A stretch of 64,000 bases of DNA, from positions 1 to 64,000 of the forward strand of contig JBLNBX010000206.1 of NCBI GenBank assembly GCA_050260275.1. Reading direction: 5' to 3'. Below the pieces are notes generated by a model that was not told the origin of the DNA, did no database searches, and worked only from the letters and a program-made list of their open reading frames with translations. This DNA is from DATMXS01 sp050260275 (GTDB lineage Bacteria; Acidobacteriota; Terriglobia; Bryobacterales; Bryobacteraceae). Positions 35,801-44,203 of this stretch are shown here, piece after piece. A program made the translations under genes and the position numbers. Position 1 is the stretch's first letter, and the number at the start of each line of letters is the position of its first letter.

Positions 35801-36056
35801 TGTTCTTGCCGGTGCGAAGCAGCGCGATGCCGTAGTTTATGCGCTCGCGGACCGAGTCCGGCGCGATGTCGAGCGCCTTCTTCAGCTCCGCTACGGATTG
35901 GGCCTGGGTGGAGGGCGTTTCGAAGAGCGCCTTGCCGAGATTGCGCTGCCGCCACAGGCGCTCTTCAGTATCAGCGTCCTGGGCTGCGCCACTGAGAAGA
36001 AGGAAAGCTGCGGCCGCGAAGACCGCGAGAGCGAGCGAAAGGCCGGCTTTTCTCAT
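32838..36056 (-). CDS. Exported TPR/FG-GAP/ASPIC-UnbV repeat protein
   Basis: The 1072-residue protein has a signal peptide (about residues 1-25). Residues 40-200 hold TPR repeats (SVRERINYGIALLRTGKNREAI, PHTWFNLGIAYKREAQFENAI, PVAYYNLGLMYNLTNREADAM). Then come FG-GAP/VCBS-like blades with Ca-binding DxDxDG-type loops (VGDFDNDGLADL, IDVDNDSWTDL, ADFDGDGRLDL) and an ASPIC/UnbV domain (NWISISLTGLKN ... VRVLWPNGLIQNE). The remaining 350 residues form a Trp- and Tyr-rich region of unknown fold. Such proteins are abundant in Acidobacteria and are thought to be surface or periplasmic. It lies downstream of hppA, past a terminator, and has a likely ribosome-binding site (GGGAG). Confidence 0.82.
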   Translation of the reverse strand: MRKAGLSLALAVFAAAAFLLLSGAAQDADTEERLWRQRNLGKALFETPSTQAQSVAELKKALDIAPDSVRERINYGIALLRTGKNREAIAELEKAQKQDPTLPHTWFNLGIAYKREAQFENAIRQFEGFLKLVPDEPVAYYNLGLMYNLTNREADAMKEFETAAALDDKLVAPRFQIYNIYRLLGRDEEAKKALASFQDAKARQKEADDSEDMDWCYWAELYDPVEAQGAGHDPSPPAALAFETRRLPGSADAATAGMELIDLDGGGKTSLIVWSRNGILVYAAGTAPVANSGLQGIKDVRAIAVGDFDNDGLADLCVVTASGASIYRNAKGRFEKHAAELPGGDYETAVWLDYDHEYDADLMLLGARSVLLRNEGGGKFAEAKFSFEKGRAIAAVTFRVVPDSKGWDLAVSYADRPGVLYRDRMRGVYTAEPLDAVPAGARALQAIDVDNDSWTDLAWSAAGGPGIAVSQKGRFSAVSAPAVKGRALFADVENRGIEDLIAGGVAYRNEGRAGAFAQGRSAPGLPEAAAIVSADFDGDGRLDLAVVTPAGTVELALNRTETKNNWISISLTGLKNLKLAGDTEVEIKAGRQYQKKIYRGVPLLFGLRGRSQADTVRVLWPNGLIQNETDQKALQVAALKEAPRLSGSCPMIFTWNGNRFQYIGDVLGTAPLGASSGDGSYFPVDHDEYIHLPGGALSERNGRFDIRITEELREVTYLDEARLIAADHPADVELFTNDKFKSPPFPEFRLFGVKRRVYPVAARQDGIDVRSKLLRLDGVYPTFRRDLMGQAETHTLDLDFGSAAPDNRAVLVMSGWVDWADGSTFLNAAQTGNRPLVFPSVQVKDASGNWRTVIEDMGIPSGTPKTIVVDLTGKFLSASREVRIVTNLCVYWDRIFLSEETASPPVRMTEAKALAADLRLRGFSRNVVHATREQPEYFEYSQWTPAAPWDQAPGKYTRYGDVHDLILAADDRYVIMGPGDEIRLEFDARSLPPLPAGWKRDFLLRIDGWSKDGDLNTAFAESVEPLPFHGMSSYPYPASERFPDTPAHRLWREKYNTRPPVRLISRLAARAD

Positions 36057-36091
36057 GGCTCGATCGATCTCCCGATTCTATCTCGCGGATA

Positions 36092-36129
36092 CAAAAAAAG
36101 GGCCGCCCCGGGTAGTCCGTAGCGGCCCT
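36092..36129 (-). terminator. Intrinsic terminator of hppA
   Basis: An 8-bp GC-rich stem (36099-36106 with 36122-36129) lies just after the hppA stop on the minus strand and is followed there by seven T residues. Confidence 0.85.
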
Positions 36130-36150
36130 GTGGCTTTCTGAAGCTAAGCC

Positions 36151-38628
36151 CTACTTATCCTCGCTCGTCTCGATCCGCATACCGTAGAAACTGCGGTACA
36201 CGAAAATGAGCGACAGCACCAGGAAGACGCCGGACAGCACGAACGTGATGCCCGTTCCCTGTTGCCGCGCCAGCGATACCGCCAGCTCCACGGCGAGCAA
36301 TCCGAACAGCGTCGTGAACTTGATGATCGGGTTCAGCGCCACCGAGCTGGTGTCCTTGAACGGATCGCCGACGGTGTCCCCGACCACGGTCGCCGCGTGC
36401 AGATCGGTGCCCTTGGCCCTCAGTTCGGTCTCGACAACCTTCTTCGCGTTATCCCAAGCGCCGCCCGCGTTGGCCATGAAGATGGCCTGGAACAGGCCGA
36501 ACACCGCGATCGAGATCAGGTAGCCGACGAAGAAGAACGGCTCCAGGAACGCGAATGCCAGCGTGGAGAAGAACACCACCAGGAAGATATTGAGCATACC
36601 CTTCTGGGCGTACCTCGTGCAGATCTCCACAACCTTTTTCGAGTCGGCCACGGACGCCTTCTCGACACCCTCGAGCTTGATGTTCCGCTTGATGAACTCC
36701 ACAGCGCGGTAGGCGCCAGTGCTGACCGCCTGCGTAGACGCACCGGTAAACCAGTAGATCACCGCGCCGCCCGTAATGATGCCGAGCAGGAAAGGCGCGT
36801 GCAGAATCGAGAGCTTCTCCAGGTTCTGCGTCAGGCCGTGCGTGAGAGCCACGATGGTGGCGAAAATCATCGTCGTGGCGCCTACCACCGCCGTGCCGAT
36901 CAGCACCGGTTTGGAGGTCGCCTTAAAGGTGTTGCCAGCGCCGTCGTTCTCTTCCAGATGTTCCTTCGAGCGTTCGAAATCGGGCACGAAGCCGTGGTTC
37001 TTCTGGATGTCCTCCTTGATGTTCGGCAGCGTCTCGATCATGGACAGCTCAAAGACCGACTGCGCGTTGTCGGTAACCGGTCCATAGCTGTCGACGGCGA
37101 TCGTCACCGGCCCCATGCCGAGGAAGCCGAAGGCCACCAGACCGAACGCGAATACCGCCGGAGCCACCATCAGCGCGCCAAGGCCGGCCGTACTCACCGC
37201 GAACGCGATGCCCATCAGCAGGAGGATGGCCAGTCCCAGCCAGTAGGCGGAGAAGTTGCCCGCAACGAATCCGGAGAGGATGTTCAGCGAGGCGCCACCC
37301 TCACGCGAACTGGTCACGATCTCGCGCACATGCCGCGAGTTCGTTGAGGTGAACACTTTCACGAATTCCGGTATCAGAGCTCCGGCCAGGGTGCCGCAGC
37401 TAATAACCATCGAAAGCTTCCACCACAGCGAGCCGTCGCCGAGGTCGGGAATCATCGCGTAGCTTACGACGAACGTGAGGGCGATCGACAGCAGCGAGGT
37501 GAGCCATACCAACGTTGTCAACGGCGCCTCGAAGTTCATCTTGTCGGCGTCCTTGTACCGTGAGCTGGCGATGGCGCCGTTGATGAAATAGCCGATGCCG
37601 GAGGCGATGACCATCATCACGCGCATCGAGAAGATCCACACCAGAAGCTGCACCTGCGTTACCGGGTTCGCGACCGCGAGCATGATAAAGGTGATCAGCG
37701 CTACGCCCGTGACGCCGTAGGTCTCGAAACCATCGGCCGAGGGCCCGACCGAGTCGCCAGCGTTGTCGCCCGTGCAGTCCGCGATGACGCCCGGGTTGCG
37801 CGCGTCGTCTTCCTTGATCTTGAACACGATCTTCATCAGGTCGGAGCCGATATCGGCGATCTTCGTAAAGATGCCGCCGGCCACGCGCAGAGCGGCTGCG
37901 CCGAGCGACTCACCGATAGCGAAGCCGATGAAGCACGGTCCTGCCAGGTTGCGCGGCATGAAATTGAGGATGATCAACATGATCACCAACTCAATCGAGA
38001 TCAGCAGCATGCCGATGCTCATGCCGGCCTGAAGCGGGATGGTGTAGCACGGGAACGGCTTTCCACGGAGGCTCGCAAACGCCGTGCGCGAGTTCGCGAA
38101 CGTGTTGACTCGCATTCCGAATGCTGCCACAGCGAAGCTTCCGGAAATGCCAATCACGCTGAACAGAAGGATGATTACGACGCGCAGCGCCTCAAACCCC
38201 TGCAGGAAACCGAAGTAGAAGACGATGATGACGGCAATAAGGCCTTCGAGCATAAGCAGGAACTTACCCTGCGTCATCAGGTACGTCTTGCACGTTTCGT
38301 AGATCAGCTCCGAAACCTCGCGCATCGCGGCGTGCACAGGCATGTTCCGCAGCCGCATGTAGATGAGCAGGCCGAATACGAAGCCGAGTGCGCTGACCAC
38401 CAAGCCGCCCGTGAGCAGGGTTTGGCCGCCGATTCCGCCCAGAAACGTGGCGGAGTTGAGGTCAGGCAGTATGAGATTCGCTTCTCCGCCCTGATGCCCG
38501 GTTGCCGGTGCAGCTGATTCCTGTGCGGCAAGCGGCAAGGCGATGAGCATGATGATAAGCGCGGCGAGCAACGTCCGGACAATGCGTGACCGTGAGCGCG
38601 CGCTGGTCGTCTCCCATTTGGGATGCAT
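36151..38628 (-). CDS. hppA: Membrane proton-translocating pyrophosphatase, divergent subfamily
   Basis: Couples pyrophosphate hydrolysis to cation pumping across the inner membrane. The 825-residue protein has about 16 hydrophobic segments plus an N-terminal signal-like segment. The substrate-site motif reads IADIGSDLMKIVFKIKEDD followed by RNPGVIADCTGDNAGDSVGP, differing from the common DVGADLVGKVE and GDNVGDVAGM forms; GDTVGDPFKDTSS is the second acidic motif. In GNTFKATSK the Lys replaces the Ala of potassium-dependent enzymes, which predicts potassium independence. The variant motifs match a known divergent group of Na-regulated proton pumps, but the pumped ion is an inference. ATG 38628 is chosen because GGAGG lies eight bases upstream; the ORF extends to a TTG at 38643. 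Confidence 0.95.
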   Translation of the reverse strand: MHPKWETTSARSRSRIVRTLLAALIIMLIALPLAAQESAAPATGHQGGEANLILPDLNSATFLGGIGGQTLLTGGLVVSALGFVFGLLIYMRLRNMPVHAAMREVSELIYETCKTYLMTQGKFLLMLEGLIAVIIVFYFGFLQGFEALRVVIILLFSVIGISGSFAVAAFGMRVNTFANSRTAFASLRGKPFPCYTIPLQAGMSIGMLLISIELVIMLIILNFMPRNLAGPCFIGFAIGESLGAAALRVAGGIFTKIADIGSDLMKIVFKIKEDDARNPGVIADCTGDNAGDSVGPSADGFETYGVTGVALITFIMLAVANPVTQVQLLVWIFSMRVMMVIASGIGYFINGAIASSRYKDADKMNFEAPLTTLVWLTSLLSIALTFVVSYAMIPDLGDGSLWWKLSMVISCGTLAGALIPEFVKVFTSTNSRHVREIVTSSREGGASLNILSGFVAGNFSAYWLGLAILLLMGIAFAVSTAGLGALMVAPAVFAFGLVAFGFLGMGPVTIAVDSYGPVTDNAQSVFELSMIETLPNIKEDIQKNHGFVPDFERSKEHLEENDGAGNTFKATSKPVLIGTAVVGATTMIFATIVALTHGLTQNLEKLSILHAPFLLGIITGGAVIYWFTGASTQAVSTGAYRAVEFIKRNIKLEGVEKASVADSKKVVEICTRYAQKGMLNIFLVVFFSTLAFAFLEPFFFVGYLISIAVFGLFQAIFMANAGGAWDNAKKVVETELRAKGTDLHAATVVGDTVGDPFKDTSSVALNPIIKFTTLFGLLAVELAVSLARQQGTGITFVLSGVFLVLSLIFVYRSFYGMRIETSEDK

Positions 38629-38683
38629 TTCTAGAGCCTCCAAGGTCTTACGGACACACTCCTGGGTGGGTCAAAGACCTTTC

Positions 38684-38713
38684 AATATATCGGACGCGCC
38701 TGTCCCGATTCAA
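38684..38713 (-). promoter_or_regulatory. Promoter of hppA
   Basis: On the minus strand, TTGAAT (38708-38713) and TATATT (38684-38689) are spaced by 18 bases. The leader to the ATG at 38628 would be about 50 bases. Confidence 0.55.
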
Positions 38714-38772
38714 CCGTGCTCGATCGCGGGCTCGACGGCCTCTTACGCCTGCGCCCGCGCGTACCGTTCTAT

Positions 38773-38820
38773 CTCAGGCATCACGCTGCCATCGCCCTCA
38801 GGCATCACGCTGCCGTCGCC
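38773..38820. repeat. Two-copy 24-bp tandem repeat
   Basis: Units 38773-38796 and 38797-38820 differ at one base. They begin CTCAGGCATCACGCTGCC. The repeat lies in non-coding sequence upstream of the hppA promoter. Confidence 0.85.
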
Positions 38821-38932
38821 GGAATCCCGCGTTCTCGCTGGCGCGCTCTGTCTGGAGCTCCTGCGCGCTTCCGCTCAATCGGCCGGCGTTCGAGATAACA
38901 CGGCAAATATGAAGGGCTTAGGTTGAATCCTG

Positions 38933-38968
38933 AGGTTGGTGCTCGCGGGCAGGTTGGTGCTCGCGGGC
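38933..38968. repeat. Two-copy 18-bp tandem repeat
   Basis: Identical units AGGTTGGTGCTCGCGGGC at 38933-38950 and 38951-38968, non-coding, between hppA and the flagellar operon end. Confidence 0.85.
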
Positions 38969-39044
38969 GCTCCGCCCCCGTTGCGTGCGGAACTCACGTG
39001 CACGTCGCCCGCGGTTCCTGCACGGCCCATGCGCCGAATCAAGG

Positions 39045-39494
39045 CTAGGCCCGGCGCTCCCGAAGGCCTTCCCGCTGCCAGCGCGACAGGAACGACTCGG
39101 CCGCGACAGTCTCCAGTTCCTTAGCCGCCGTCGCGTGCCAGTCGGCTAGCTTGCGATCCCTCAGACGTTCGAGCAGGCGAACGCCGCGGCGGGCCTCGAC
39201 GACCCGCTCGCGCTGCTCCCGGATGCGGCGCTCGCAGGCGGCCCGCTGCGCGAGCACGCGCTCACGTTCGCGGCGCTGGCGCGCCCGGAACCGGTCGAGC
39301 GAGGCAAGCTCCTGGGAATCGCCCGACGCAACCGCCTCGCGCTCTGCCTCGCGAGTCTCGGCGTCGATACGGCCGAGCGCGGCGTCCAGCCCCGCCAGTT
39401 CTCCCAAGAGCGCCTGGAGCCGTGATTCCTGGATCTCCAACTGGCGGCTCCTCCAGTTGAGCACGGATTGAAGGCGAAACTCGAACCTTTTCAC
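39045..39494 (-). CDS. fliJ: Flagellar export protein FliJ
   Basis: A coiled-coil chaperone-escort protein that links the FliI ATPase ring to the FlhA export gate. The 149-residue protein is almost entirely helical, rich in Arg/Glu/Leu, and starts FEFRLQSVLNWRSRQLEIQES, the FliJ N-terminal pattern. Identification rests on this plus position: it is the last gene of the flagellar operon, overlapping the fliI stop by four bases. Confidence 0.82.
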   Translation of the reverse strand: MKRFEFRLQSVLNWRSRQLEIQESRLQALLGELAGLDAALGRIDAETREAEREAVASGDSQELASLDRFRARQRRERERVLAQRAACERRIREQRERVVEARRGVRLLERLRDRKLADWHATAAKELETVAAESFLSRWQREGLRERRA

Positions 39495-40801
39495 GATAGT
39501 TGCGCCGCCAGTGCCTCCATCGCCCCAAGGGTTTCAGCGAGCGGGGCCTTTTGGCCGGCGTCCTGGCGTAGAAACTCCAGCAGTTTTGGCCGCACGCGTA
39601 TGGCCGCGTCCAGCACGGGATTTGTGCCCGAGACGTACGCGCCGAGCTGTATCAGGTCCTCCGAGTGGTGGTAGGACGCCAGCGCCTCGCGCAGACGCCG
39701 CGCGGCGGCAGCCTGTTCCGGGGTGGAAAGCTGCGAGCTCAGCCTGCTGACCGAGTTCAGAATGTCGATGGCGGGATAGTGGCCCGTCGCCGCGAGACTC
39801 CGCGAGAGCACGATGTGGCCGTCGAGGGTGGCGCGCACCGCGTCAGCGATGGGCTCGGTGATGTCGTCGCCCTCCACCAGCACTGTGAAGAACCCGGTGA
39901 TCGACCCCCGGCGGAAGTTGCCCGCCCTCTCGAAGATCTTTGGCATGAGGTTGAACACCGACGGCGTGTAGCCCTTCTGGCTCGGCGGCTCGCCCGCGGC
40001 GAGGCCAATCTCGCGCTGCGCCATGGCGAGACGCGTCACCGAATCCATGACGAGCAGGACGTTCGCGCCCTGGTCGCGGAAGTACTCGGATATGGCCAGT
40101 GCGACGAAACAGGCGCGCACGCGCAAGGGGGCGGGGCGGTCAGACGTAGCCACCACAACCACCGCGCGTTTCATTCCCTCCGGGCCCATCTCGTGATCGA
40201 GAAACGCGCGCACCTCGCGATTGCGCTCGCCGATGAGCCCGATGACGGTGACATCGGCGCTGTTGTGCTTCGACATCGCGCCCAACAGGGTGCTCTTTCC
40301 GACTCCGCTGCCCCCGAAAATGCCGATCCGCTGCCCGATGCCGCAGGGGAGCAGCGCATCGATGGCGCGGATGCCAGTTTCGAGAGGCTGGGTGATGTGC
40401 TCGCGCTCGAGCGGGCCGGGCGGCTCGGCGTAGAGATCGTAAACCGCGACCGGCTCGATGGGTGGGCCGGAATCGATCGGGCGGCCAAACCCGTCCAGGA
40501 CGCGGCCCAACAGTCCCGGCCCCACGTCCACGAGGGCGTCTTCGCGCCGCAGGACTATGGTGTCGCCCAGTTCGAGTCCGCCGGTTTCCTCGAGCGGCAT
40601 GGAGAGCACGCGCCCGTCGCGAAACCCGATCACCTGAGTGCGGATCGAGCGGCCGCTCGCGCACTGTATCTCGCAGAAATCGCCCACCGCGGCCGCGGGC
40701 CCGGCCGATTCGATCAGCAGGCCCACCATCTCCAGTACGACGCCCGTCCAGCGGAACGGTTCGCAGCGGTTTACGTGCTCGATGTAATGCGTGAGGTTCA
40801 T
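39491..40801 (-). CDS. fliI: Flagellum-specific ATPase FliI
   Basis: Powers and orders substrate loading in flagellar type III export. The 436-residue protein is an F1-beta-like ATPase with Walker A GGSGVGKST, Walker B VLLVMDSVTRLAMAQREIGL, and the FliI/SctN motifs GYTPSVFNLMPKIFERAG and HIVLSRSLAATGHYPAIDIL. The upstream frame from 40891 is inside fliH; the ATG at 40801 overlaps the fliH stop by four bases and gives the usual N-terminus. Confidence 0.95.
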   Translation of the reverse strand: MNLTHYIEHVNRCEPFRWTGVVLEMVGLLIESAGPAAAVGDFCEIQCASGRSIRTQVIGFRDGRVLSMPLEETGGLELGDTIVLRREDALVDVGPGLLGRVLDGFGRPIDSGPPIEPVAVYDLYAEPPGPLEREHITQPLETGIRAIDALLPCGIGQRIGIFGGSGVGKSTLLGAMSKHNSADVTVIGLIGERNREVRAFLDHEMGPEGMKRAVVVVATSDRPAPLRVRACFVALAISEYFRDQGANVLLVMDSVTRLAMAQREIGLAAGEPPSQKGYTPSVFNLMPKIFERAGNFRRGSITGFFTVLVEGDDITEPIADAVRATLDGHIVLSRSLAATGHYPAIDILNSVSRLSSQLSTPEQAAAARRLREALASYHHSEDLIQLGAYVSGTNPVLDAAIRVRPKLLEFLRQDAGQKAPLAETLGAMEALAAQLS

Positions 40802-41487
40802 CGGATGCGGTCCACCAGCCCGCGCTGTATCTCGGCGAGCTGCGTTTCTACGGATGCGTCGAGGCTGCCGCGCGCGGTCTCCAGGATGCACGCGCCGCGC
40901 GCCAGGCCAGGGTCGCCCACAACCTGCACCGGCTTTCCGCCGGACGTGCGTTCCAGGTATTGCAGGACAAGGCTCGCGTCATCCGGGTGCAGGCGGATGC
41001 GGTCCACATCCCGCCCTTCCAGCCGCGCCATGGCGGCCTTGACGATTCCGAGCATCGCTTCCGCGTCCACCGAAAGCTCGCGGTGAAGCACCCGGCGCGC
41101 GATGGCGATGGAAAGCTGTACGCAGTCCTGCTCGCATTCGCGGCGCAGCCTGTGGCGCGCTTCCGCAAATTCAGAGGCTGCCCGGGCGAGCGCCGCCGCG
41201 GCGCTCTCCAGGCGCGCCTGCTCGGCAGCCTTTCCGGCCGCCTCCCCTTTTGCGTAACCCTCCGAGAACGCCCTTTGCTCGCGCGCCTGCGCGTCGCGTT
41301 CGAGCGCGGCCAACTTCCGGCTCAACTCCTCTTCCGCGGGCGCATCTGCGGGCTTGGGTTCTGCCGGCGCAACTGCGGGCTTGGGCTTTCCGGATTGCGG
41401 AGCAGCCGGATGCGGCGCCGGAGTATCCAGCGAACACCACATCACCTCCTCCACGTCCACCGGACCGCGGACGATCCTACACGACAT
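40798..41487 (-). CDS. fliH: Flagellar assembly protein FliH
   Basis: Regulates the FliI ATPase and tethers it to the C-ring. The 229-residue protein has a Pro/Ala/Lys-rich linker (about residues 22-50), a Glu/Ala/Arg coiled coil with GxxxG-like spacing (SEGYAKGEAAGKAAEQARLESAAAALARA) typical of FliH, and the C-terminal V-ATPase-E-like domain (LSIAIARRVLHRELSVDAEAML, RIRLHPDDASLV, CILETARGSLDASVETQLAEI). It overlaps fliG by 11 bases and fliI by four. Confidence 0.88.
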   Translation of the reverse strand: MSCRIVRGPVDVEEVMWCSLDTPAPHPAAPQSGKPKPAVAPAEPKPADAPAEEELSRKLAALERDAQAREQRAFSEGYAKGEAAGKAAEQARLESAAAALARAASEFAEARHRLRRECEQDCVQLSIAIARRVLHRELSVDAEAMLGIVKAAMARLEGRDVDRIRLHPDDASLVLQYLERTSGGKPVQVVGDPGLARGACILETARGSLDASVETQLAEIQRGLVDRIR

Positions 41488-42520
41488 ACTGCTCCCCGAC
41501 CGCGCCGCGCACGCTCAGCACGCCCTCGGCTTCGAGCTGCCGGACCACCGCGATGATCTGCTGCTGCGCGGCGTCCACTTCCTTGATCCGGATGGCGCCC
41601 AGCGCCTCCATGTCCTCGCGCAGCATCTCCGCTCCGCGCTGCGACATGTTCTCCATGAAGTGCTTCTTCAGCTCCTCGCTGGTGCCTTTGAGCGCCAGCG
41701 TCAGCAGCTTGCGGTCCACCCGCGACAGAATTTCCTTTATTCCTGCCGGCGGGATCAGCAGCAGGTCCTCGAACACGAACATCAGGTGGCGTATGGTCTC
41801 CGCCATGTTCGGCTCGTCCTGTTCGATTTTGTCGAGGATCTCCTTGCTGGTGGCCGAATCCAGCCGGTTGAACACCTCCGCCACCGCCCGCACGCCGCCA
41901 TACGACTCGCGGCTGAACTCGCCCAGCGCCTTAAGCTTCTGCCCGATCACGCCCGCGATCTTCGAGATGATCTCGGGCGAGATCTGGTCCAGGCTGGCCA
42001 TACGCATCGCGACATCGGCCCGCATCTCCGGCGGAAGCGAGCCCAGAAGCGCGGCCGCCTGCGACGAGTTCAGGTGCGAGAGCACCAAAGCGATCATCTG
42101 CGGGTGCTCGGCGTGGATGAACTTCGCAAGCTGCTGCGGATCGGCCTTCTGCAGCGCGTCGAAGCTGGCCTGCTCGGTGCCGAGCGCCTTAGTGAGCCGG
42201 TCCAGCATGCGCTTGGCCGCCTCCGCGCCGAAAGCGCTCGTCAGCAGCTTGCGCGCGTACTCCAGACCACCCTTGAGCACGTACTCGTGCGCGATGAGCA
42301 TCTGGTAGAACTCTTCGAGCACCGACTCCGATTGCTCGGCGGTGATCGAGCCCATGCGCGCGATCTCCCGGCTGACGAGCTGTACTTCGTCCTCGTCCAG
42401 TTCTTTCAGCACTTGCGCGCTGACCTGTTCGCCGAGCGTGACCAGCAGCACCGCCGCTTTCTGGGTCCCGCTCAGCGCCGTGTCGCTATCGTTGTTGTTG
42501 GTGGTGGTGTTCAGGAACAT
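41477..42520 (-). CDS. fliG: Flagellar motor switch protein FliG
   Basis: Part of the C-ring; its C-terminal domain interacts with the stator and produces torque. The 347-residue protein carries SGTQKAAVLLVTLGEQVSAQVLKEL (N-domain), the EHPQ-type surface motif AEHPQMIALVLSHL (middle domain), and the C-domain with MFVFEDLLLIPPAGIKEIL and the charged torque residues in VDRKLLTLALKGTSEELKKHFMENMSQRGAEML. ATG 42520 is preferred; the ORF extends to a TTG at 42541. Either start overlaps the fliF end. Confidence 0.95.
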   Translation of the reverse strand: MFLNTTTNNNDSDTALSGTQKAAVLLVTLGEQVSAQVLKELDEDEVQLVSREIARMGSITAEQSESVLEEFYQMLIAHEYVLKGGLEYARKLLTSAFGAEAAKRMLDRLTKALGTEQASFDALQKADPQQLAKFIHAEHPQMIALVLSHLNSSQAAALLGSLPPEMRADVAMRMASLDQISPEIISKIAGVIGQKLKALGEFSRESYGGVRAVAEVFNRLDSATSKEILDKIEQDEPNMAETIRHLMFVFEDLLLIPPAGIKEILSRVDRKLLTLALKGTSEELKKHFMENMSQRGAEMLREDMEALGAIRIKEVDAAQQQIIAVVRQLEAEGVLSVRGAVGEQYVV

Positions 42521-44196
42521 CGATCGATGTCGTATAGCCAACTGCGCACTACGTGCGCCGCTGCAACCGGATCTTTCTTAGTGGCTTCTACCAGGTGCTT
42601 CGTCAGAACCTCGGCCTTCTTGGTCGCGACCGCCGGCAGTTTCAGCTTCAGCGAGCTGAGCGCTTCCTCTTCAAGTTGTTTATTCAGCGCTTCGTGCTCG
42701 GCGAGCTGCGCTTCCAGTTGCTCGCGGGTCTTCTCCAGGGCATCTTCCACCGGGGGCAGAGCCGGCTGCATGTTCGCGGTGGCGCGCTTCTTGCGCCGGC
42801 GCGCGCGAATTACGAGCGCAGCGATCGCCAGCAGGACTAGCAGCAGCGCGCCAGCGCACGCTCCGGCAATCGCGAGCACGCGCGGGGGCAGGTCGGGGAG
42901 GCGAAGCGCAAACACGCCGGGGCCGGACGGCGGCGCCGCGGGTTCGGTCGGCGGAGGCTCCAGGCGCAGCGTCGAATCGAACGGAAGGCTCTCGACAGTT
43001 AGCTGGTCGCCGCGCTCGGCATTGAATCCGGTCGCGGCGGCCACTAGCTCGCGAATCGTTTGCAGGCGCTCGGGCGATGGCGCCTCGAGGATCCGCTTAT
43101 TCCCTTCCCAGCGCACCGTGTGATCAACGAGCACGGCCATCGAGATGCGCTTTATCGCGCCCTGCGGCAGCTTCGTGTGCTTCACCACCCGGCTGGTTTG
43201 ATATACGACGTTCTCGACGCGGCGCGAGATGCCGTTGCCCGCTACTCCCGGCCGCGACGTTGGGCGCGGCAGCGCCGAAGCGGTGCCCGGAACGCCGGCC
43301 GCCAGCGCCAGGCCCGATGCGTCCTCGCTTTTTTGCGAACTCGCCATCACCGATTTGGCGGGGTCGAACACCTCCTCGCTCTGTTCGCCGCTCGAGAAGT
43401 CGCACTCCACCGACACGCCCGCCCGGAACCGGTCCGCGCCGAGCAGCGGCTCAAGCGTCGCGTTGATCTTCGAAACCAGGTCGCGTTCCAGTTGCCGGCT
43501 GAACGCCAGCATCGCCTCGGAAGGCTGCTCGCCATCGGGAGACGGGATGCGCGGGCGATTCAACAGCCGCCCCTGCATGTCCACAATCGACACGGCCTCT
43601 GGCGCAAGGCCTTCTACGGCGCTCGCGATCAGGTTCGCAATGGCCACCACGTTCGCCTGCTCCAGGCGCGCGCCTGGACGCAGCTTCACCATCACGCTGG
43701 CTTTGGCCGGCTGGCGCTGCTCCACAAACACCGACTCGCGCGGAAACGTAAGGTGTACGCGCGCCTGCTGTACTTCCGTCAGCGATGTGACGGACCGCTC
43801 CAACTCGCCCTCGAGCGCGCGGCGGTAGTTGATCTGCTCGGCGAATTCCGTCACTCCGAGGTTGGTGCGGTCGAACAGCTCGAATCCGACCCGCCCGGTG
43901 CGGGGCAGTCCCGCCCCGGCCAGTTGGATGCGCAGGTCCGCCAGACGCGCCGGCCGCACCAGGATGGCAGTGCCGTTCTCGGAGAGTTTGTACTCCGCGC
44001 CCAGCTCCCGCAGCTTGGCGACGACGGCGGAGGCGTCCTCAGGCGCAAGTTCGGTGTAGAGCGGCTTGAAGTCGCGCTCGCTGCGCCAGCGCGTGAAGAC
44101 GACGAGGCCCGCGATAGCCGCCACGGCGGCCGCGACTATGAGTATTCGCTGCCGCGCCGAAAGCCGACCGATGATTTCCTGAAGCTGGGCTTTCAT
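42511..44196 (-). CDS. fliF: Flagellar MS-ring protein FliF
   Basis: Forms the membrane-embedded ring on which the basal body is built. The 561-residue protein has an N-terminal transmembrane helix (about residues 18-36), YscJ/FliF ring-building motifs (LYTELAPEDASAVVAKL, LAGAGLPRTGRVGFELFDR, TEFAEQINYRRALEGELERSV, ARVHLTFPRESVF), a second helix near residues 440-465, and a cytosolic C-terminal tail ending SWLYDI, where FliG binds. It starts seven bases after fliE. Confidence 0.95.
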   Translation of the reverse strand: MKAQLQEIIGRLSARQRILIVAAAVAAIAGLVVFTRWRSERDFKPLYTELAPEDASAVVAKLRELGAEYKLSENGTAILVRPARLADLRIQLAGAGLPRTGRVGFELFDRTNLGVTEFAEQINYRRALEGELERSVTSLTEVQQARVHLTFPRESVFVEQRQPAKASVMVKLRPGARLEQANVVAIANLIASAVEGLAPEAVSIVDMQGRLLNRPRIPSPDGEQPSEAMLAFSRQLERDLVSKINATLEPLLGADRFRAGVSVECDFSSGEQSEEVFDPAKSVMASSQKSEDASGLALAAGVPGTASALPRPTSRPGVAGNGISRRVENVVYQTSRVVKHTKLPQGAIKRISMAVLVDHTVRWEGNKRILEAPSPERLQTIRELVAAATGFNAERGDQLTVESLPFDSTLRLEPPPTEPAAPPSGPGVFALRLPDLPPRVLAIAGACAGALLLVLLAIAALVIRARRRKKRATANMQPALPPVEDALEKTREQLEAQLAEHEALNKQLEEEALSSLKLKLPAVATKKAEVLTKHLVEATKKDPVAAAHVVRSWLYDIDRCS

Positions 44197-44203
44197 CGGC
44201 TCG

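Larger units (their letters stand above)
38629..39044. other. 416-base intergenic region between hppA and fliJ
   Basis: No gene is supported. It contains the hppA promoter and two separate two-copy tandem repeats (24 bp and 18 bp). Confidence 0.5.
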
